Program-made: the position numbers and the translations under genes
The notes under the pieces: generated by a model
The model's database searches: none
Told to the model about the DNA's origin: nothing
The model's input: only the letters and a program-made list of their open reading frames with translations
In this document: piece by piece, positions 9,011 to 17,535 of the stretch
Layout of the letters: every line of letters starts with the position of its first letter
Position numbering within the stretch: the stretch's first letter is position 1
NCBI RefSeq assembly: GCF_004114615.1
Contig: NZ_CP035300.1
Location: 868,001-932,000, forward strand
Length of the DNA stretch: 64,000 nt
Reading direction: 5' to 3'
DNA from: Dyella sp. M7H15-1
GTDB taxonomy: Bacteria; Pseudomonadota; Gammaproteobacteria; Xanthomonadales; Rhodanobacteraceae

Positions 9011-10387
9011 TTACTTGGCCGGTGCTGCAGCGGTGCTGGCCGGAGCCGGCGCGGTACCGCTGGAAGCGGGCTGGCCATTGGCATTGAGGATGCCCGGCTG
9101 CTTGATGCCCGCCTGCTGCTCAGGTGTCTGCTGCGGCAACGTGGCACCATCGGCGGAATCCATGATCGGCAGGTACACGGTGTACTGCGCATAGGTGGTG
9201 ATGGCGCCGCTGGCATCCTTCACTTCCGGCTGGGTGAGGATGTCGTACAGGCGATGGGTCACTTCATCGTATTTGTAACCGTGCGTTTGCGCATAGGCCT
9301 TCAGCATGTCGCGGGTCTGCGGCACGCCGGCAGCGGTACCGTTCCACGGTGCTTCCAGGGCCGGACCACCGAAGGCGAGCGTAGCGCGCACATTGTTGTC
9401 GATGATCAGGCGACCATAACGGTCCTTGCCGCCTGGTTGGCTGTTATCCGGATTGGCGGGTGCGGCAGCGGTGCCGCTGGATGCTGGAGCGGTCTGGTCG
9501 TTCAATGACGGCGGGGTAGCTGCGGTTAACTGATAGCTCTGGCCAGCCACATTAACGTTGGCGGAGTCGATCGGCATAGCGACATCGAAGGTATAGGTCT
9601 CGTCACCGTAGTTGGTGGTGAGGATCACGCGTGGACCGGTAGTGTGCACGCCGAGCTTCTTGGCGGCATCGCCGATTTCCTTGATGGCGGCGTCGGTGGC
9701 TTCGTTCAGGCCGTCCAGACCGTCCTTGCGCTTCATCGACGTGGAAACGATCAGCACCGGCTCCTGCTTGGTCTGCACGATGTACGGATCAAGCGTGCTG
9801 TAGTCGATGTTCGGCACCACGGCCAGTACGTTTTGCAGATCATTCAGGCTGTACTGGATGAAAGCATCCGGCTGGCCGTGGATGTACATGTTGGCGTAAC
9901 GGTTGAACAGATTGAAACCATAACTGACGTCATACGACCAGGTGATCTTGGTTAGCTTGCCGGAGTTGCCCTGACGCAGCAGGTCGAGGGTGAAATGCTT
10001 GTCGCTGCCACGCCAGGCATTGTCCACATTCCACACCACTTCTGCGCTGTTGACGGTGGGATCGATCGCGTTGAAATCCGGCTTGGCGCTGGCGATGGTC
10101 AGCTTGCCCTCGCCCACCTTCTGATCCTGGCTGTTCCAACTGATCTCGGAGCCCGGACCGTAGGCATTGCCGGACAAGGCATAAGTGGTCTTGGGATCGT
10201 AAGCGCGCAACACGCCGTAATCGGGGAAGGTGCGGAAATTGTTCACTACGTCGTAGACCTGGCGCAGGTCTTTGCTGACTACCAACGACCGCTCAACGTG
10301 GCCGCTGCTGGGCATGATGACGCCCACCACGACGCCAACAACGGCGACGATGATCAGGGCAACGATGAATTCCAGAACACGCGTCAT
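9011..10387 (-). CDS. Membrane-anchored SRPBCC-family (polyketide cyclase-like) protein
   Basis: A 458-residue protein starting MTRVLEFIVALII, with GGAG eight bases upstream. Residues 4-28 form one membrane segment. Residues about 30-200 look like an SRPBCC (START-like lipid or hydrophobic ligand binding) domain, starting HVERSLVVSKDLRQVYDVV. A second region around 215-300 resembles a GyrI-like fold. The remainder holds Ala/Pro/Ser/Gln-rich linkers and a third globular part that could be a further copy (residues about 330-430). The ligand is unknown. It has its own terminator and stands alone between the ABC operon and the response regulator; the 221 bp upstream contain nothing I can name. 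Confidence 0.75.
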   Translation of the reverse strand: MTRVLEFIVALIIVAVVGVVVGVIMPSSGHVERSLVVSKDLRQVYDVVNNFRTFPDYGVLRAYDPKTTYALSGNAYGPGSEISWNSQDQKVGEGKLTIASAKPDFNAIDPTVNSAEVVWNVDNAWRGSDKHFTLDLLRQGNSGKLTKITWSYDVSYGFNLFNRYANMYIHGQPDAFIQYSLNDLQNVLAVVPNIDYSTLDPYIVQTKQEPVLIVSTSMKRKDGLDGLNEATDAAIKEIGDAAKKLGVHTTGPRVILTTNYGDETYTFDVAMPIDSANVNVAGQSYQLTAATPPSLNDQTAPASSGTAAAPANPDNSQPGGKDRYGRLIIDNNVRATLAFGGPALEAPWNGTAAGVPQTRDMLKAYAQTHGYKYDEVTHRLYDILTQPEVKDASGAITTYAQYTVYLPIMDSADGATLPQQTPEQQAGIKQPGILNANGQPASSGTAPAPASTAAAPAK

Positions 10388-10608
10388 TCCAGGTTTCTCC
10401 GAGACGTATCTCTTGCAGTGGAAAGCGCATGACAGAATGGAACCGCCATGGATGGCTTTCCACGAGGAAAATCGCATCAGGACGGGGGTCGGTCGGCGCC
10501 TAAGCTGCCGATGGTACTTGCTAGCGCGCAGGAACGCTACGGGCCAAAGAGGCTCGTCGCTGCGTTGCTACGCAGCATTTTTCGACGGTCCCCGAGGTGA
10601 CCATATGG

Positions 10609-11250
10609 TTAGACAATCCCAAGCTCCAGCGCCTTCAACACAGCCCGGGTACGATCGCGCACGCCGAGCTTGGAAAGGATGTTGGAAACGTGATTCTTCA
10701 CAGTACCCTCGGCCACCTTCAGGGAGTTGGCAATTTCCTTGTTGCTATAACCACCGGAAAGCAGACGCAGGATTTCGGTCTCACGTTCGGTCAACGGGTC
10801 AGGTTGTTCCAAACTGGTGAACTGGTTATGGATACGTCCCACTCCGGCCAGCAAGCGTTGGGTTACCATCGGCGCCACCAGCGAACCGCCACTGGCTACG
10901 GTGCGCACGGCTTCGACCAATTGCTCCAGCGATACATCTTTGAGCAGATAGCCACGCGCACCCGCCTTCAGACCCTGCAGTACGAGCTGGTCGTCATCGA
11001 AGGTGGTGAGGATGATGGTCGGTGGCAACTCATTGCGTGCCGACAACGCCTGCAGCACTTCCAGCCCACTCATGTTGGGCATGCGCAGGTCCAGCAGCAC
11101 GACATCCGGCTTGATGCGAGGGATGTCCTGTATAGCCTGCACGCCATCGGCACATTCGGCCACGACACGGATGTCCTCCGCCAGATCAAGCAGGGAACGC
11201 ACCCCCTGGCGCACCAGGTTCTGGTCGTCGACGAGACAAACGGAAATCAT
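10609..11250 (-). CDS. NarL/FixJ-family response regulator
   Basis: A 213-residue regulator starting MISVCLVDDQN, with a GAGGAT ribosome site. It has a receiver domain with acidic pocket DD (8-9), phospho-acceptor D54 and the conserved lysine in LLKDVS. A LuxR-type helix-turn-helix follows (LTERETEILRLLSGGYSNKEIA, then GTVKNHVSNILSKL). It lies 96 bp downstream of a DesK/LiaS-type histidine kinase on the same strand and is its expected partner. Target genes are unknown; the neighbouring SRPBCC gene and ABC operon are plausible, because such pairs often control adjacent exporters. Confidence 0.92.
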   Translation of the reverse strand: MISVCLVDDQNLVRQGVRSLLDLAEDIRVVAECADGVQAIQDIPRIKPDVVLLDLRMPNMSGLEVLQALSARNELPPTIILTTFDDDQLVLQGLKAGARGYLLKDVSLEQLVEAVRTVASGGSLVAPMVTQRLLAGVGRIHNQFTSLEQPDPLTERETEILRLLSGGYSNKEIANSLKVAEGTVKNHVSNILSKLGVRDRTRAVLKALELGIV

Positions 11251-11346
11251 CGTGAATCCTCGCGGTGCTGACGGCTCATCGTGAGCCATGTACGTATAAC
11301 GAACTGGGACAGGCACTTGTCATTCTTGCAAGTCATCAGAGGGTCC

Positions 11347-12570
11347 CTAGGTCAGGCTCAACGCAGGCGGCTCGAAACGTGATGGCGTGTGCGCCAATAC
11401 CGAAGGTTCACCCAAGGGAAGACTGACGTGCAGACCAAAACCGTGCCCTGCTTCGCTTTCCATCGCTACGTAACCGCCGAATTCGGTGAGGCGTTCACGC
11501 ATACCTGATAAGCCATTGCCGGGTAGGATTTTCGCTGCGCCGCGACCATCGTCCCGTGCGCTCAGGCTAAGCAGGTTTTCATCGTCATAATTAAAAGTGA
11601 GCCACAAGTTACGCGCGCCGGCATGCTTGGCCGTGTTAGTGATGATTTCCTGCGCACAACGTAGCAATACCTGAGCCCGACGCGGGTCTTCCACACTAAA
11701 GCGCGGCGGGGTGGTCAGGTGTACATGCAGTCCAGGTACACCGTCGATTAGGCTTTGCAACGCCTGGGTCAAGTCGATGGCATCATCCTGGCGCAGCTCG
11801 CTGACAGCTTCGCGCACGTCGGCCAGCAACAGACGCGCCGTGTTCTGTGCCTTGCGCACGTGCTCGGAAGCGGCTTCGTTGCTGAGGTGGCTGGCCACTT
11901 CAAGGTTGAGGCTCAATGCGGTGAGATGATGGCCAATCAGGTCGTGCAACTCGCGCGCAATGCGCATGCGCTCGGCGATGCGCGTGGACTCCGCCAGCAG
12001 CGCGCGCGTGGCACGCAATTCCGAGTTGAGACGACGTTGCGCTTCCCGCTCCTCTGCCTGCTGACTGGCCACCATGGAGGTCACGAAACCCAACATGGAA
12101 AAAGCTGTATAGATACTCGCCTGCAACACGCCAAGGATGATGCTGTGCTTGAGCTCGGCAAAGGTAGAGAACAACGCCGCCAGACATAAAGTCTGCAGGG
12201 CGATCCACGCAACACCCGCCCAGAACGGCACCAGCCAGGGCAGCACCACCGATACCACCACCATCAGGATCGCCGTCAAGCCACTATGGCTGTACCACCC
12301 CACCACCAACGCCGCCACGGCCATCAGCAGCAGGCCAATCAGGCGCGCAGGCACATTGGTACGCGCACCCAGGTTGTTGGTGATCAGTAGATAGAGAACA
12401 CCAAACAATAGATAGAACAGCGTCCACAGCAGCAAGGCGAAATTGGGGCTGTGAAGCAAATCCAACCGTTCGGTGGCCCACGTGGTGAACACCGGCGTGC
12501 CACAGCACAGGTAGGTGATCAGCCCAGTGATACGCAGGACACGGATATGGTTGAAATGGGTCATTGCCAT
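11347..12570 (-). CDS. DesK/LiaS-type membrane sensor histidine kinase
   Basis: A 407-residue kinase with five or six N-terminal hydrophobic segments (about residues 10-165), a short coiled coil, and a HisKA_3 dimerisation domain with the phospho-accepting histidine H209 in RELHDLIGHH. A HATPase_c domain follows with its N box (ITNTAKHA), DDGRG and GNGLSGMRERL. No separate extracellular sensor domain is visible, so the signal is probably sensed in or at the membrane. Several ATGs lie close together (12564, 12570, 12579, 12582); 12570 is a compromise. It is followed by the response regulator at 10609-11250. Confidence 0.88.
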   Translation of the reverse strand: MAMTHFNHIRVLRITGLITYLCCGTPVFTTWATERLDLLHSPNFALLLWTLFYLLFGVLYLLITNNLGARTNVPARLIGLLLMAVAALVVGWYSHSGLTAILMVVVSVVLPWLVPFWAGVAWIALQTLCLAALFSTFAELKHSIILGVLQASIYTAFSMLGFVTSMVASQQAEEREAQRRLNSELRATRALLAESTRIAERMRIARELHDLIGHHLTALSLNLEVASHLSNEAASEHVRKAQNTARLLLADVREAVSELRQDDAIDLTQALQSLIDGVPGLHVHLTTPPRFSVEDPRRAQVLLRCAQEIITNTAKHAGARNLWLTFNYDDENLLSLSARDDGRGAAKILPGNGLSGMRERLTEFGGYVAMESEAGHGFGLHVSLPLGEPSVLAHTPSRFEPPALSLT

Positions 12571-12732
12571 GCCCCGCATCATAGGCCCGCGCCCAAATCG
12601 CGCAATGCGCGGGAAGTCACCCCTGCGGGTATCGACAAAAGCAGGCCCACGTGCTTTAGCCGCCCAGCACCGCATCCAATCTCACGGCTTTACAAAGCTT
12701 TTACATGCCGCAGCACGGGATGTGCCGCCTGT

Positions 12733-12748
12733 TGGCACATGCCATAAT
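12733..12748. promoter_or_regulatory. Palindrome plus -10-like box between kinase and GNAT genes
   Basis: TGGCACATGCCA (12733-12744) is a perfect 12-bp palindrome that runs into CATAAT, a good -10-like hexamer about 60 bp before the GNAT start. No convincing -35 box is present at the right distance. It could be an operator for either divergent gene; this is inference only. Confidence 0.3.
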
Positions 12749-12808
12749 GCGCGAAGAGCTGGGCCGTCACTCGGTCTTATCTAGCAACCCATCACTGCGG
12801 AGCAACGA

Positions 12809-13429
12809 ATGGCCCTTGCCATCCGCGACGTGCGCGAGCACGACCTGGATGCCGTACTGGCGCTCAACAACACCGCCGGTCGCTCCATTCTCGTCCTGGA
12901 CACCGCGCAGTTGCGCTACTTCTACGAGCACGCCGATTATTTTCGCGTGGCCGAAATCGACGGCCAGCTTGCGGGATTCCTGATCGCCCTGCGTGACGGC
13001 CAGGATTACGGCAGTCCCAACTACCACTGGTTCGGCGAACACTACCCGTCGTTCGTCTACATCGATCGCATCGTCATTGCCAACGCCTACCGCCGCCACG
13101 GCCTAGGCCGCATCTTCTATTGCGATGTGAACAGCTTCGCCGAAGTGCGCGTGCCACTGCTGACTTGCGAGGTCTTTCTCGAACCGCCGGATGACGTGGT
13201 GGTGCTGTTCCACGGCACCTACGGCTTCCAGGAAGTGGGTCAGCAACGCATGGACGAAGACGGACCGCAGGTGAGCCTGCTGGCCAAGGATCTGCCCAGC
13301 TACGCCTTTGTGCGCGACACCTATCTAGAGCACGCCGGCCTGCCCGACCTACCCTGGCTGGCCGGTCGCCCCGTTTACCTGAACGATGACGCCACATCAC
13401 GCCGTCTTGTAGGAGAGCGACGCCCATGA
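12809..13429 (+). CDS. GNAT-family N-acetyltransferase
   Basis: A 206-residue protein with a GNAT fold. The acetyl-CoA pyrophosphate loop is RIVIANAYRRHGLGRIF (the R-x-x-G-x-G pattern), with the usual beta-bulge region before it (YPSFVYIDRIVI) and TCEVFLEPP after it. The acceptor is unknown. It is divergent from the kinase gene; the gap of about 240 bp should hold both promoters. Its stop overlaps an ATG that opens a 51-codon frame (13426-13581), and the minC gene follows. Confidence 0.85.
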   Translation: MALAIRDVREHDLDAVLALNNTAGRSILVLDTAQLRYFYEHADYFRVAEIDGQLAGFLIALRDGQDYGSPNYHWFGEHYPSFVYIDRIVIANAYRRHGLGRIFYCDVNSFAEVRVPLLTCEVFLEPPDDVVVLFHGTYGFQEVGQQRMDEDGPQVSLLAKDLPSYAFVRDTYLEHAGLPDLPWLAGRPVYLNDDATSRRLVGERRP

Positions 13430-13581
13430 ATAAGCGCCTGCCTTCATACGCCAAGTCCTCCGCGCCGGATCTGTTTGCCCCCATGCCTACCTCATCACCC
13501 CATCATATATCGACCTATGCTCCTTCATTCCCCCCTGGCCTGCGAGCAAACCGCTTCCGGCGTGGGGGACTTGGCGTATGA
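13426..13581 (+). CDS. Possible small protein (51 aa) or leader between GNAT and minC
   Basis: ATG overlaps the GNAT stop (ATGA) and is preceded by AGGAG about ten bases away, which is a believable coupled start. The frame encodes 51 residues (MNKRLPSYAKSSAPDLF at the N-terminus, basic C-terminus RANRFRRGGLGV) and ends inside the start region of minC. No family is recognised. Both ends of the frame are the two arms of a long inverted repeat, so this may be a decayed gene or an accidental frame rather than a functional protein. Confidence 0.3.
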   Translation: MNKRLPSYAKSSAPDLFAPMPTSSPHHISTYAPSFPPGLRANRFRRGGLGV

Positions 13582-13588
13582 AGGCAGG
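13437..13588. repeat. Long imperfect inverted repeat over the minC start
   Basis: The left arm (13437-13478) and right arm (about 13546-13588) are inverted copies. The outer 22 bp are identical, and the inner part matches with a few substitutions and one gap. The spacer is about 70 nt. The right arm contains the first candidate start codon of minC (13578). In RNA this would form a stem of about 40 bp just before or over the minC translation start. Confidence 0.85.
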
Positions 13589-14366
13589 TTCTGTGATGGA
13601 TACAACGGAGGCTTGTGACCTGCGCTTCGGCCAGGTCGGCATTGCCTGTGTGCGCGTAAAACGCGCCGACGCAGCCGCCTTGTGCGAAGAATTGGAACGC
13701 CGCGTACGTTCCGCGCCGCCATTGTTCTCGCGTGCGGCGGTCGTGCTGGACCTGAGCCACCTGCTCGACCCGCCTGACGACGGCACGGTCGATGCTCTGC
13801 TTGAAGCAGTGCGTAGCGCCGGCATGCTGCCGGTAGGCCTCGCCTACGGCACTAGCGCCACCGAGGCGTTAGCCCAGCGCATGGGCCTGCCGCTGATCGC
13901 TAAGTTCCGCGCCGCCTATGAGCCCGCCGACGGCGGCAGCATCGCTCCACCAGTACCGAGCCTCGTACCCGCAGCGGCACCCGCGCCTGCTCCGGTGCGT
14001 GAGCCCGTGCTGGCGGCGCCCGCTCCCGGCAGCACGCCTGGCGCGCAGCATCATGAAGGTGCGGTGCGCTCGGGCCAACAAGTTTATGCACGCGACCGCG
14101 ACCTGGTCGTGATGGGCACCATCGCCAATGGCGCCGAAGTGATCGCCGATGGCAGCATCCATGTTTACGGCAGCCTGAAGGGTCGTGCGATGGCGGGTGC
14201 GCAAGGGGATGTAAAAGCACGTATCTTCGTCTCGGATTTCCGTGCCGAGCTGGTGGCCATCGCCGGCCACTATCGGGTCTTCGAGCAGATTCCCAAAGAC
14301 CTGGAGGGCCAGTCTGTGCAATGCTGGCTCGATGGCGAGAAGTTGCTGATTGCGCCGTTGAAATAA
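13578..14366 (+). CDS. minC: Septum site-determining protein MinC
   Basis: MinC inhibits FtsZ polymerisation away from mid-cell, recruited to the membrane by MinD. The protein is 262 residues. The N-terminal FtsZ-inhibiting domain (about 10-110, starting LRFGQVGIACVRVK) is followed by a Pro/Ala linker (about 125-155) and the C-terminal beta-helix domain (RSGQQVYARDRDLVVMG and GSIHVYGSLKGRAMAG) that dimerises and binds MinD. Two starts are possible: 13578 (MKAGSVMDTTE) and 13596 (MDTTEAC). The first lies in an inverted-repeat arm; the second has AGG about ten bases upstream. It precedes minD by 57 bp. Confidence 0.93.
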   Translation: MKAGSVMDTTEACDLRFGQVGIACVRVKRADAAALCEELERRVRSAPPLFSRAAVVLDLSHLLDPPDDGTVDALLEAVRSAGMLPVGLAYGTSATEALAQRMGLPLIAKFRAAYEPADGGSIAPPVPSLVPAAAPAPAPVREPVLAAPAPGSTPGAQHHEGAVRSGQQVYARDRDLVVMGTIANGAEVIADGSIHVYGSLKGRAMAGAQGDVKARIFVSDFRAELVAIAGHYRVFEQIPKDLEGQSVQCWLDGEKLLIAPLK

Positions 14367-14423
14367 CGGGCGCCCTTCCCATAAACGATCCACTATGAAA
14401 AGAACACCAGCGGAGACGAACCC

Positions 14424-15239
14424 TTGAGTGCTGAGATTATCGTTGTGACGTCCGGTAAGGGCGGCGTCGGCAAAACCACCACCAGCGCATCGCTTGCCAC
14501 CGGTCTGGCCATGCAGGGCAAGAAGGTGGCCGTGATCGACTTCGACGTCGGCTTGCGCAATCTCGACCTGATCATGGGCTGCGAACGCCGCGTAGTGTAC
14601 GACTTCGTCAATGTCGTACAGGGCGAAGCCACCATCAAGCAGGCCCTGATCAAGGACAAGCGCCACGAAAACCTCTCCGTGCTCGCCGCCAGCCAGACGC
14701 GCGACAAGGACGCACTGACTCAGGAAGGCGTGGAAAAGGTGCTCGACGAGCTGACCAAGGATGGCTTCAACTACATCATCTGCGATTCGCCGGCCGGCAT
14801 CGAGAAAGGCGCGCACCTGGCGATGTATTTTGCCGATCACGCCGTGGTGGTGGTGAATCCGGAAGTGTCCTCGGTGCGCGATTCCGATCGCATCCTGGGC
14901 CTGCTGGCCAGTAAGACGCGCCGCGCCGAGCGCGGCAATGACGCCATTGCGCAGCATCTGTTGCTGACCCGCTACAACCCCGCACGTGTCGAGCAAGGCG
15001 AAATGCTCAGCGTGAAGGATGTGGAGGAAATCCTCGGCATCAACGTTGTCGGCGTGATTCCAGAATCGGAAAACGTGCTCGCCGCCTCCAACGCCGGCGT
15101 GCCGGTGATTATGGATGAAAGCTCCCATGCCGGGCAGGCTTATCGTGACACCGTGGCCCGCATTCTTGGCGAAACCCTCCCGATGCGCTTCCTTGACGCA
15201 CCCAAGAAGGGCTTCTTCCAGCGCGTATTCGGAGGCTGA
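14424..15239 (+). CDS. minD: Septum site-determining ATPase MinD
   Basis: MinD is a membrane-binding ATPase that oscillates with MinE and carries MinC to the poles. It is 271 residues. It has the deviant Walker [10 protein letters not shown] near the N-terminus, [10 protein letters not shown] as Walker B, and a C-terminal amphipathic helix ending FFQRVFGG for membrane binding. The start codon is TTG, with GGAG nine bases upstream; no in-frame ATG precedes the conserved start. It sits between minC and minE in one operon, with minE six bases after its stop. Confidence 0.97.
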   Translation: MSAEIIVVTSGKGGVGKTTTSASLATGLAMQGKKVAVIDFDVGLRNLDLIMGCERRVVYDFVNVVQGEATIKQALIKDKRHENLSVLAASQTRDKDALTQEGVEKVLDELTKDGFNYIICDSPAGIEKGAHLAMYFADHAVVVVNPEVSSVRDSDRILGLLASKTRRAERGNDAIAQHLLLTRYNPARVEQGEMLSVKDVEEILGINVVGVIPESENVLAASNAGVPVIMDESSHAGQAYRDTVARILGETLPMRFLDAPKKGFFQRVFGG

Positions 15240-15244
15240 TCGCG

Positions 15245-15523
15245 ATGGGTATCCTCGATTTCCTGAAGCGTAAGCCGGAACCCACCGCCGCGGTCGCCAA
15301 GGAACGCCTGCGCATCATCGTCGCGCAGGAACGCTCTACCCGCGGCGCTCCGGACTACCTGCCGCTATTGCGCAACGAATTGCTGGAAGTCATCAAGAAA
15401 TACGTCAACGTCGACCTCGAAGCGATCAACATCAATGTCGAACGCGACAGCGGGCATGAAGTGCTGGAGCTGTCGGTAGCGTTACCGGATGGCAAGCCGG
15501 CAGCGGGTAACGCGGCGACTTGA
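15245..15523 (+). CDS. minE: Cell division topological specificity factor MinE
   Basis: MinE (92 residues) stimulates the MinD ATPase and displaces MinC, which sets the pole-to-pole oscillation. It has the N-terminal membrane-binding stretch [10 protein letters not shown], the MinD-contact helix ([13 protein letters not shown]) and the C-terminal dimerisation domain ([18 protein letters not shown]). Its 3' end overlaps the start region of the HExxH protein gene. Confidence 0.97.
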   Translation: MGILDFLKRKPEPTAAVAKERLRIIVAQERSTRGAPDYLPLLRNELLEVIKKYVNVDLEAININVERDSGHEVLELSVALPDGKPAAGNAAT

Positions 15524-16007
15524 TGTTTTGCCTGATTCTGTCCTACGCCTCGCCGACATCGATGGCACAGCTATCGAATCCCTGCTCGCCCATTACAGCC
15601 TGAGCCTGGTGCGCGTGGCCGATGGCGAAACCATTCCCGGCAGCTATTGGGGTGAAGACGAGGCCGGCATCATCGGTCACACAGTCTACGTCCGCAACGA
15701 CACACCCGTGCATTCCCTGCTGCACGAAGCCGGCCACCTGATCGTGCTGCCGCCTGAGCGGCGTGCCGAAACGCATACTGACGCCACCGACTCGGTCAGC
15801 GAAGAGGATGCCGTCTGCTACCTGCAGATCGTGCTGGGTGGCACGCTGCCCGACGTCGGCCGCGGACGCGTGATGAGCGACATGGATGCCTGGGGCTATA
15901 CCTTCCGGCTCGGTTCGGCGCGCGCATGGTTCGAGCAGGATGCCGACAACGCCCGCGACTGGCTGATCGAACGCGGCCTGCTGACATCGGGCGGCGAACC
16001 GGTATAG
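15489..16007 (+). CDS. Uncharacterised HExxH metallopeptidase-like protein
   Basis: Up to 172 residues. The central sequence [11 protein letters not shown] carries a zincin-type HExxH motif, and [10 protein letters not shown] about 30 residues later supplies a possible third (glutamate) ligand. No signal peptide or membrane segment is seen, so it should be cytoplasmic. Start choice is unclear: ATG 15489 overlaps minE by 35 bp, while TTG 15528 would begin just past the minE stop; neither has a strong ribosome site. It is the likely fourth gene of the min operon. Substrate and activity are unknown. Confidence 0.7.
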   Translation: MASRQRVTRRLDVLPDSVLRLADIDGTAIESLLAHYSLSLVRVADGETIPGSYWGEDEAGIIGHTVYVRNDTPVHSLLHEAGHLIVLPPERRAETHTDATDSVSEEDAVCYLQIVLGGTLPDVGRGRVMSDMDAWGYTFRLGSARAWFEQDADNARDWLIERGLLTSGGEPV

Positions 16008-16037
16008 TCGCGTCGCCCCATCGACACGAAACCTACT

Positions 16038-17141
16038 GTGCTGAAGAACACACGTTTTTACGATCCGATTAACGACTTTCGCCGCGAAGTTGCACGTCGC
16101 CTCATGCACATGATGTTCGGCAGCCACGGGCAGCCAACCTCCGAACCGCTGCCAGAGCAAGGCATCTACCGCATCCTGATCTGCCACGTCAGCCACAGTC
16201 TTGGCAATACGCTGCTGCTTACGCCCTTGCTGGTGGAACTGGAAAAGGTCTACCCGGGCGCAGAAATCGACATCCTCACCCGCAGCCCGATCGCCAAGGA
16301 TATCTACGGTCATTTTTTCAGCGTGCAGCGCATCTTCCCGTTGCCTGCACATGGCGTCGGTCATCCGTTCCAGTTCTTCCGCACGCTCAGGCGCATGCGC
16401 AAGCAACGTTATGACCTGGCGATCGATGCCGATGCCTTGTCCCATACAGGTCGCTTGCTGATGCTGTTGTCAAATGCGACATACACACTGGGGTTCAGCG
16501 GCCCGAAGAAGCATGGCGAGATAACCCACGCCGTGCCGCTGCCGGAGCATCTGGAGAGCAAAGGCCGCCGTCCGGTCTATCTGCTGCGCAGTGCGATGGA
16601 TCGCGACACAACGGCAGATTACCCCGTTCCGGATATCCGCCTCGGTGCTGGCGAACGCGAACAAGGGCGCGCGGTGCTCACCCGTTCACTCGTAGCAAAC
16701 GGCATCACCTCGCCGGGCCGCGGCATCATCGGCATTTTCGGCAATGCGACCGGCACCAAGCTGTTAGGCGAGACATGGTGGACGCGCTTTTTGCAAGTGC
16801 TGGAAGCGCAATGTCCGGATCATCGCATCGTGGAGATCCTGCCAGCCTCTGGCCAATCGATGCTTAGCTCGCGCTACCCCGGCTACTACTCCAGCGACCT
16901 GCGCAAGATGGCGAGTGTATTGTCTGGCCTGGACGTCTATATCAGCTCCGACTGCGGCATCATGCATCTGGCCTGCGCTTCGCACGTTCCCACCCTGGGC
17001 ATTTTCACCATCACCCGTACCGACGAATGGGGCCCCTATGGCCCAGGTCGGCATGCCATAGCCGCGCATGGTGTGGAACCGGAAGACGTGGCGCGCACGA
17101 TTATGGCGATGCCCGAACTCACTTCCGGTATTCGCATTTGA
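16038..17141 (+). CDS. Glycosyltransferase family 9 (heptosyltransferase-like)
   Basis: A 367-residue protein with two Rossmann-like halves of the GT9 family, which adds heptose or related sugars to the lipopolysaccharide core. Seen here: the N-terminal HVSHSLGNTLLLTPLL (family G-x-N/D-x-L start region) and the C-terminal SSDCGIMHLACASHVPTLGIF nucleotide-sugar loop. The start codon is GTG. It begins 30 bp after the HExxH gene. The stop is two bases from a MITE-like element. Confidence 0.85.
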   Translation: MLKNTRFYDPINDFRREVARRLMHMMFGSHGQPTSEPLPEQGIYRILICHVSHSLGNTLLLTPLLVELEKVYPGAEIDILTRSPIAKDIYGHFFSVQRIFPLPAHGVGHPFQFFRTLRRMRKQRYDLAIDADALSHTGRLLMLLSNATYTLGFSGPKKHGEITHAVPLPEHLESKGRRPVYLLRSAMDRDTTADYPVPDIRLGAGEREQGRAVLTRSLVANGITSPGRGIIGIFGNATGTKLLGETWWTRFLQVLEAQCPDHRIVEILPASGQSMLSSRYPGYYSSDLRKMASVLSGLDVYISSDCGIMHLACASHVPTLGIFTITRTDEWGPYGPGRHAIAAHGVEPEDVARTIMAMPELTSGIRI

Positions 17142-17142
17142 C

Positions 17143-17436
17143 TTAAGGCAGCGCTGAATAAGTATCGCCGTCGTCACCAGCCCTGTCTGTTCGCAGGCCA
17201 TAGGGCCGACGACGAAGGTAGACTAGCTGTCTATCGAGACGGCGGACCGAAGGCATGCGGACAGACAGGGCTGGCCCCAACATGTTGAATTTAAAATGAT
17301 GGGGTGACGCCTGGAAGGCCCGCAGGGTGTTCCGCGCGGCTTGGCAAGATGGCCAGTCTTCCCTGCGCCACGCAACACACCCTGCGGGCCTTCCAGGTGT
17401 CATGACGACGGCGATACTTATTCAGCGCTGCCTTAA
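17143..17436. mobile_element. MITE-like palindromic element, family A (full copy)
   Basis: About 290 bp with perfect 34-bp terminal inverted repeats (17143-17176 and 17403-17436), starting TTAAGGCAGCGCTGAATAAG. TTAA at both ends fits a 4-bp target duplication of the YTAR type used by IS5-group elements. Two further inverted repeats lie inside (about 17178-17194 with 17256-17274, and 17308-17330 with 17375-17398). No reading frame of transposase size is present. The first base is two bases past the upstream stop codon. A shortened copy lies at 22630-22712. Confidence 0.85.
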
Positions 17437-17451
17437 CCCCACCGCCATCGG

Positions 17452-17531
17452 CTAGTGTGGTGTCTCACCAGTAACGCGAAGACATTCCGAGTGGATGTCG
17501 CTGCGAGACAAGGCGCAAGGAGGAGTCATAA
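17452..17531 (+). mobile_element. MITE-like element, family B (left half only)
   Basis: Starts CTAGTGTGGTGTCTC and matches the first 80 bp or so of the full family B copy at 20157-20322, including the run AGGAGGAGTCATA. The right half and right inverted repeat are missing. The copy ends at the ribosome-binding site and start of crcB, so that site seems to be element-derived. Confidence 0.8.
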
Positions 17532-17535
17532 TCAC

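Noticed and set aside
17143-17535. Fluoride riboswitch before crcB
   Set aside because: The region is fully accounted for by two repeat elements, and none of the conserved riboswitch core is visible.
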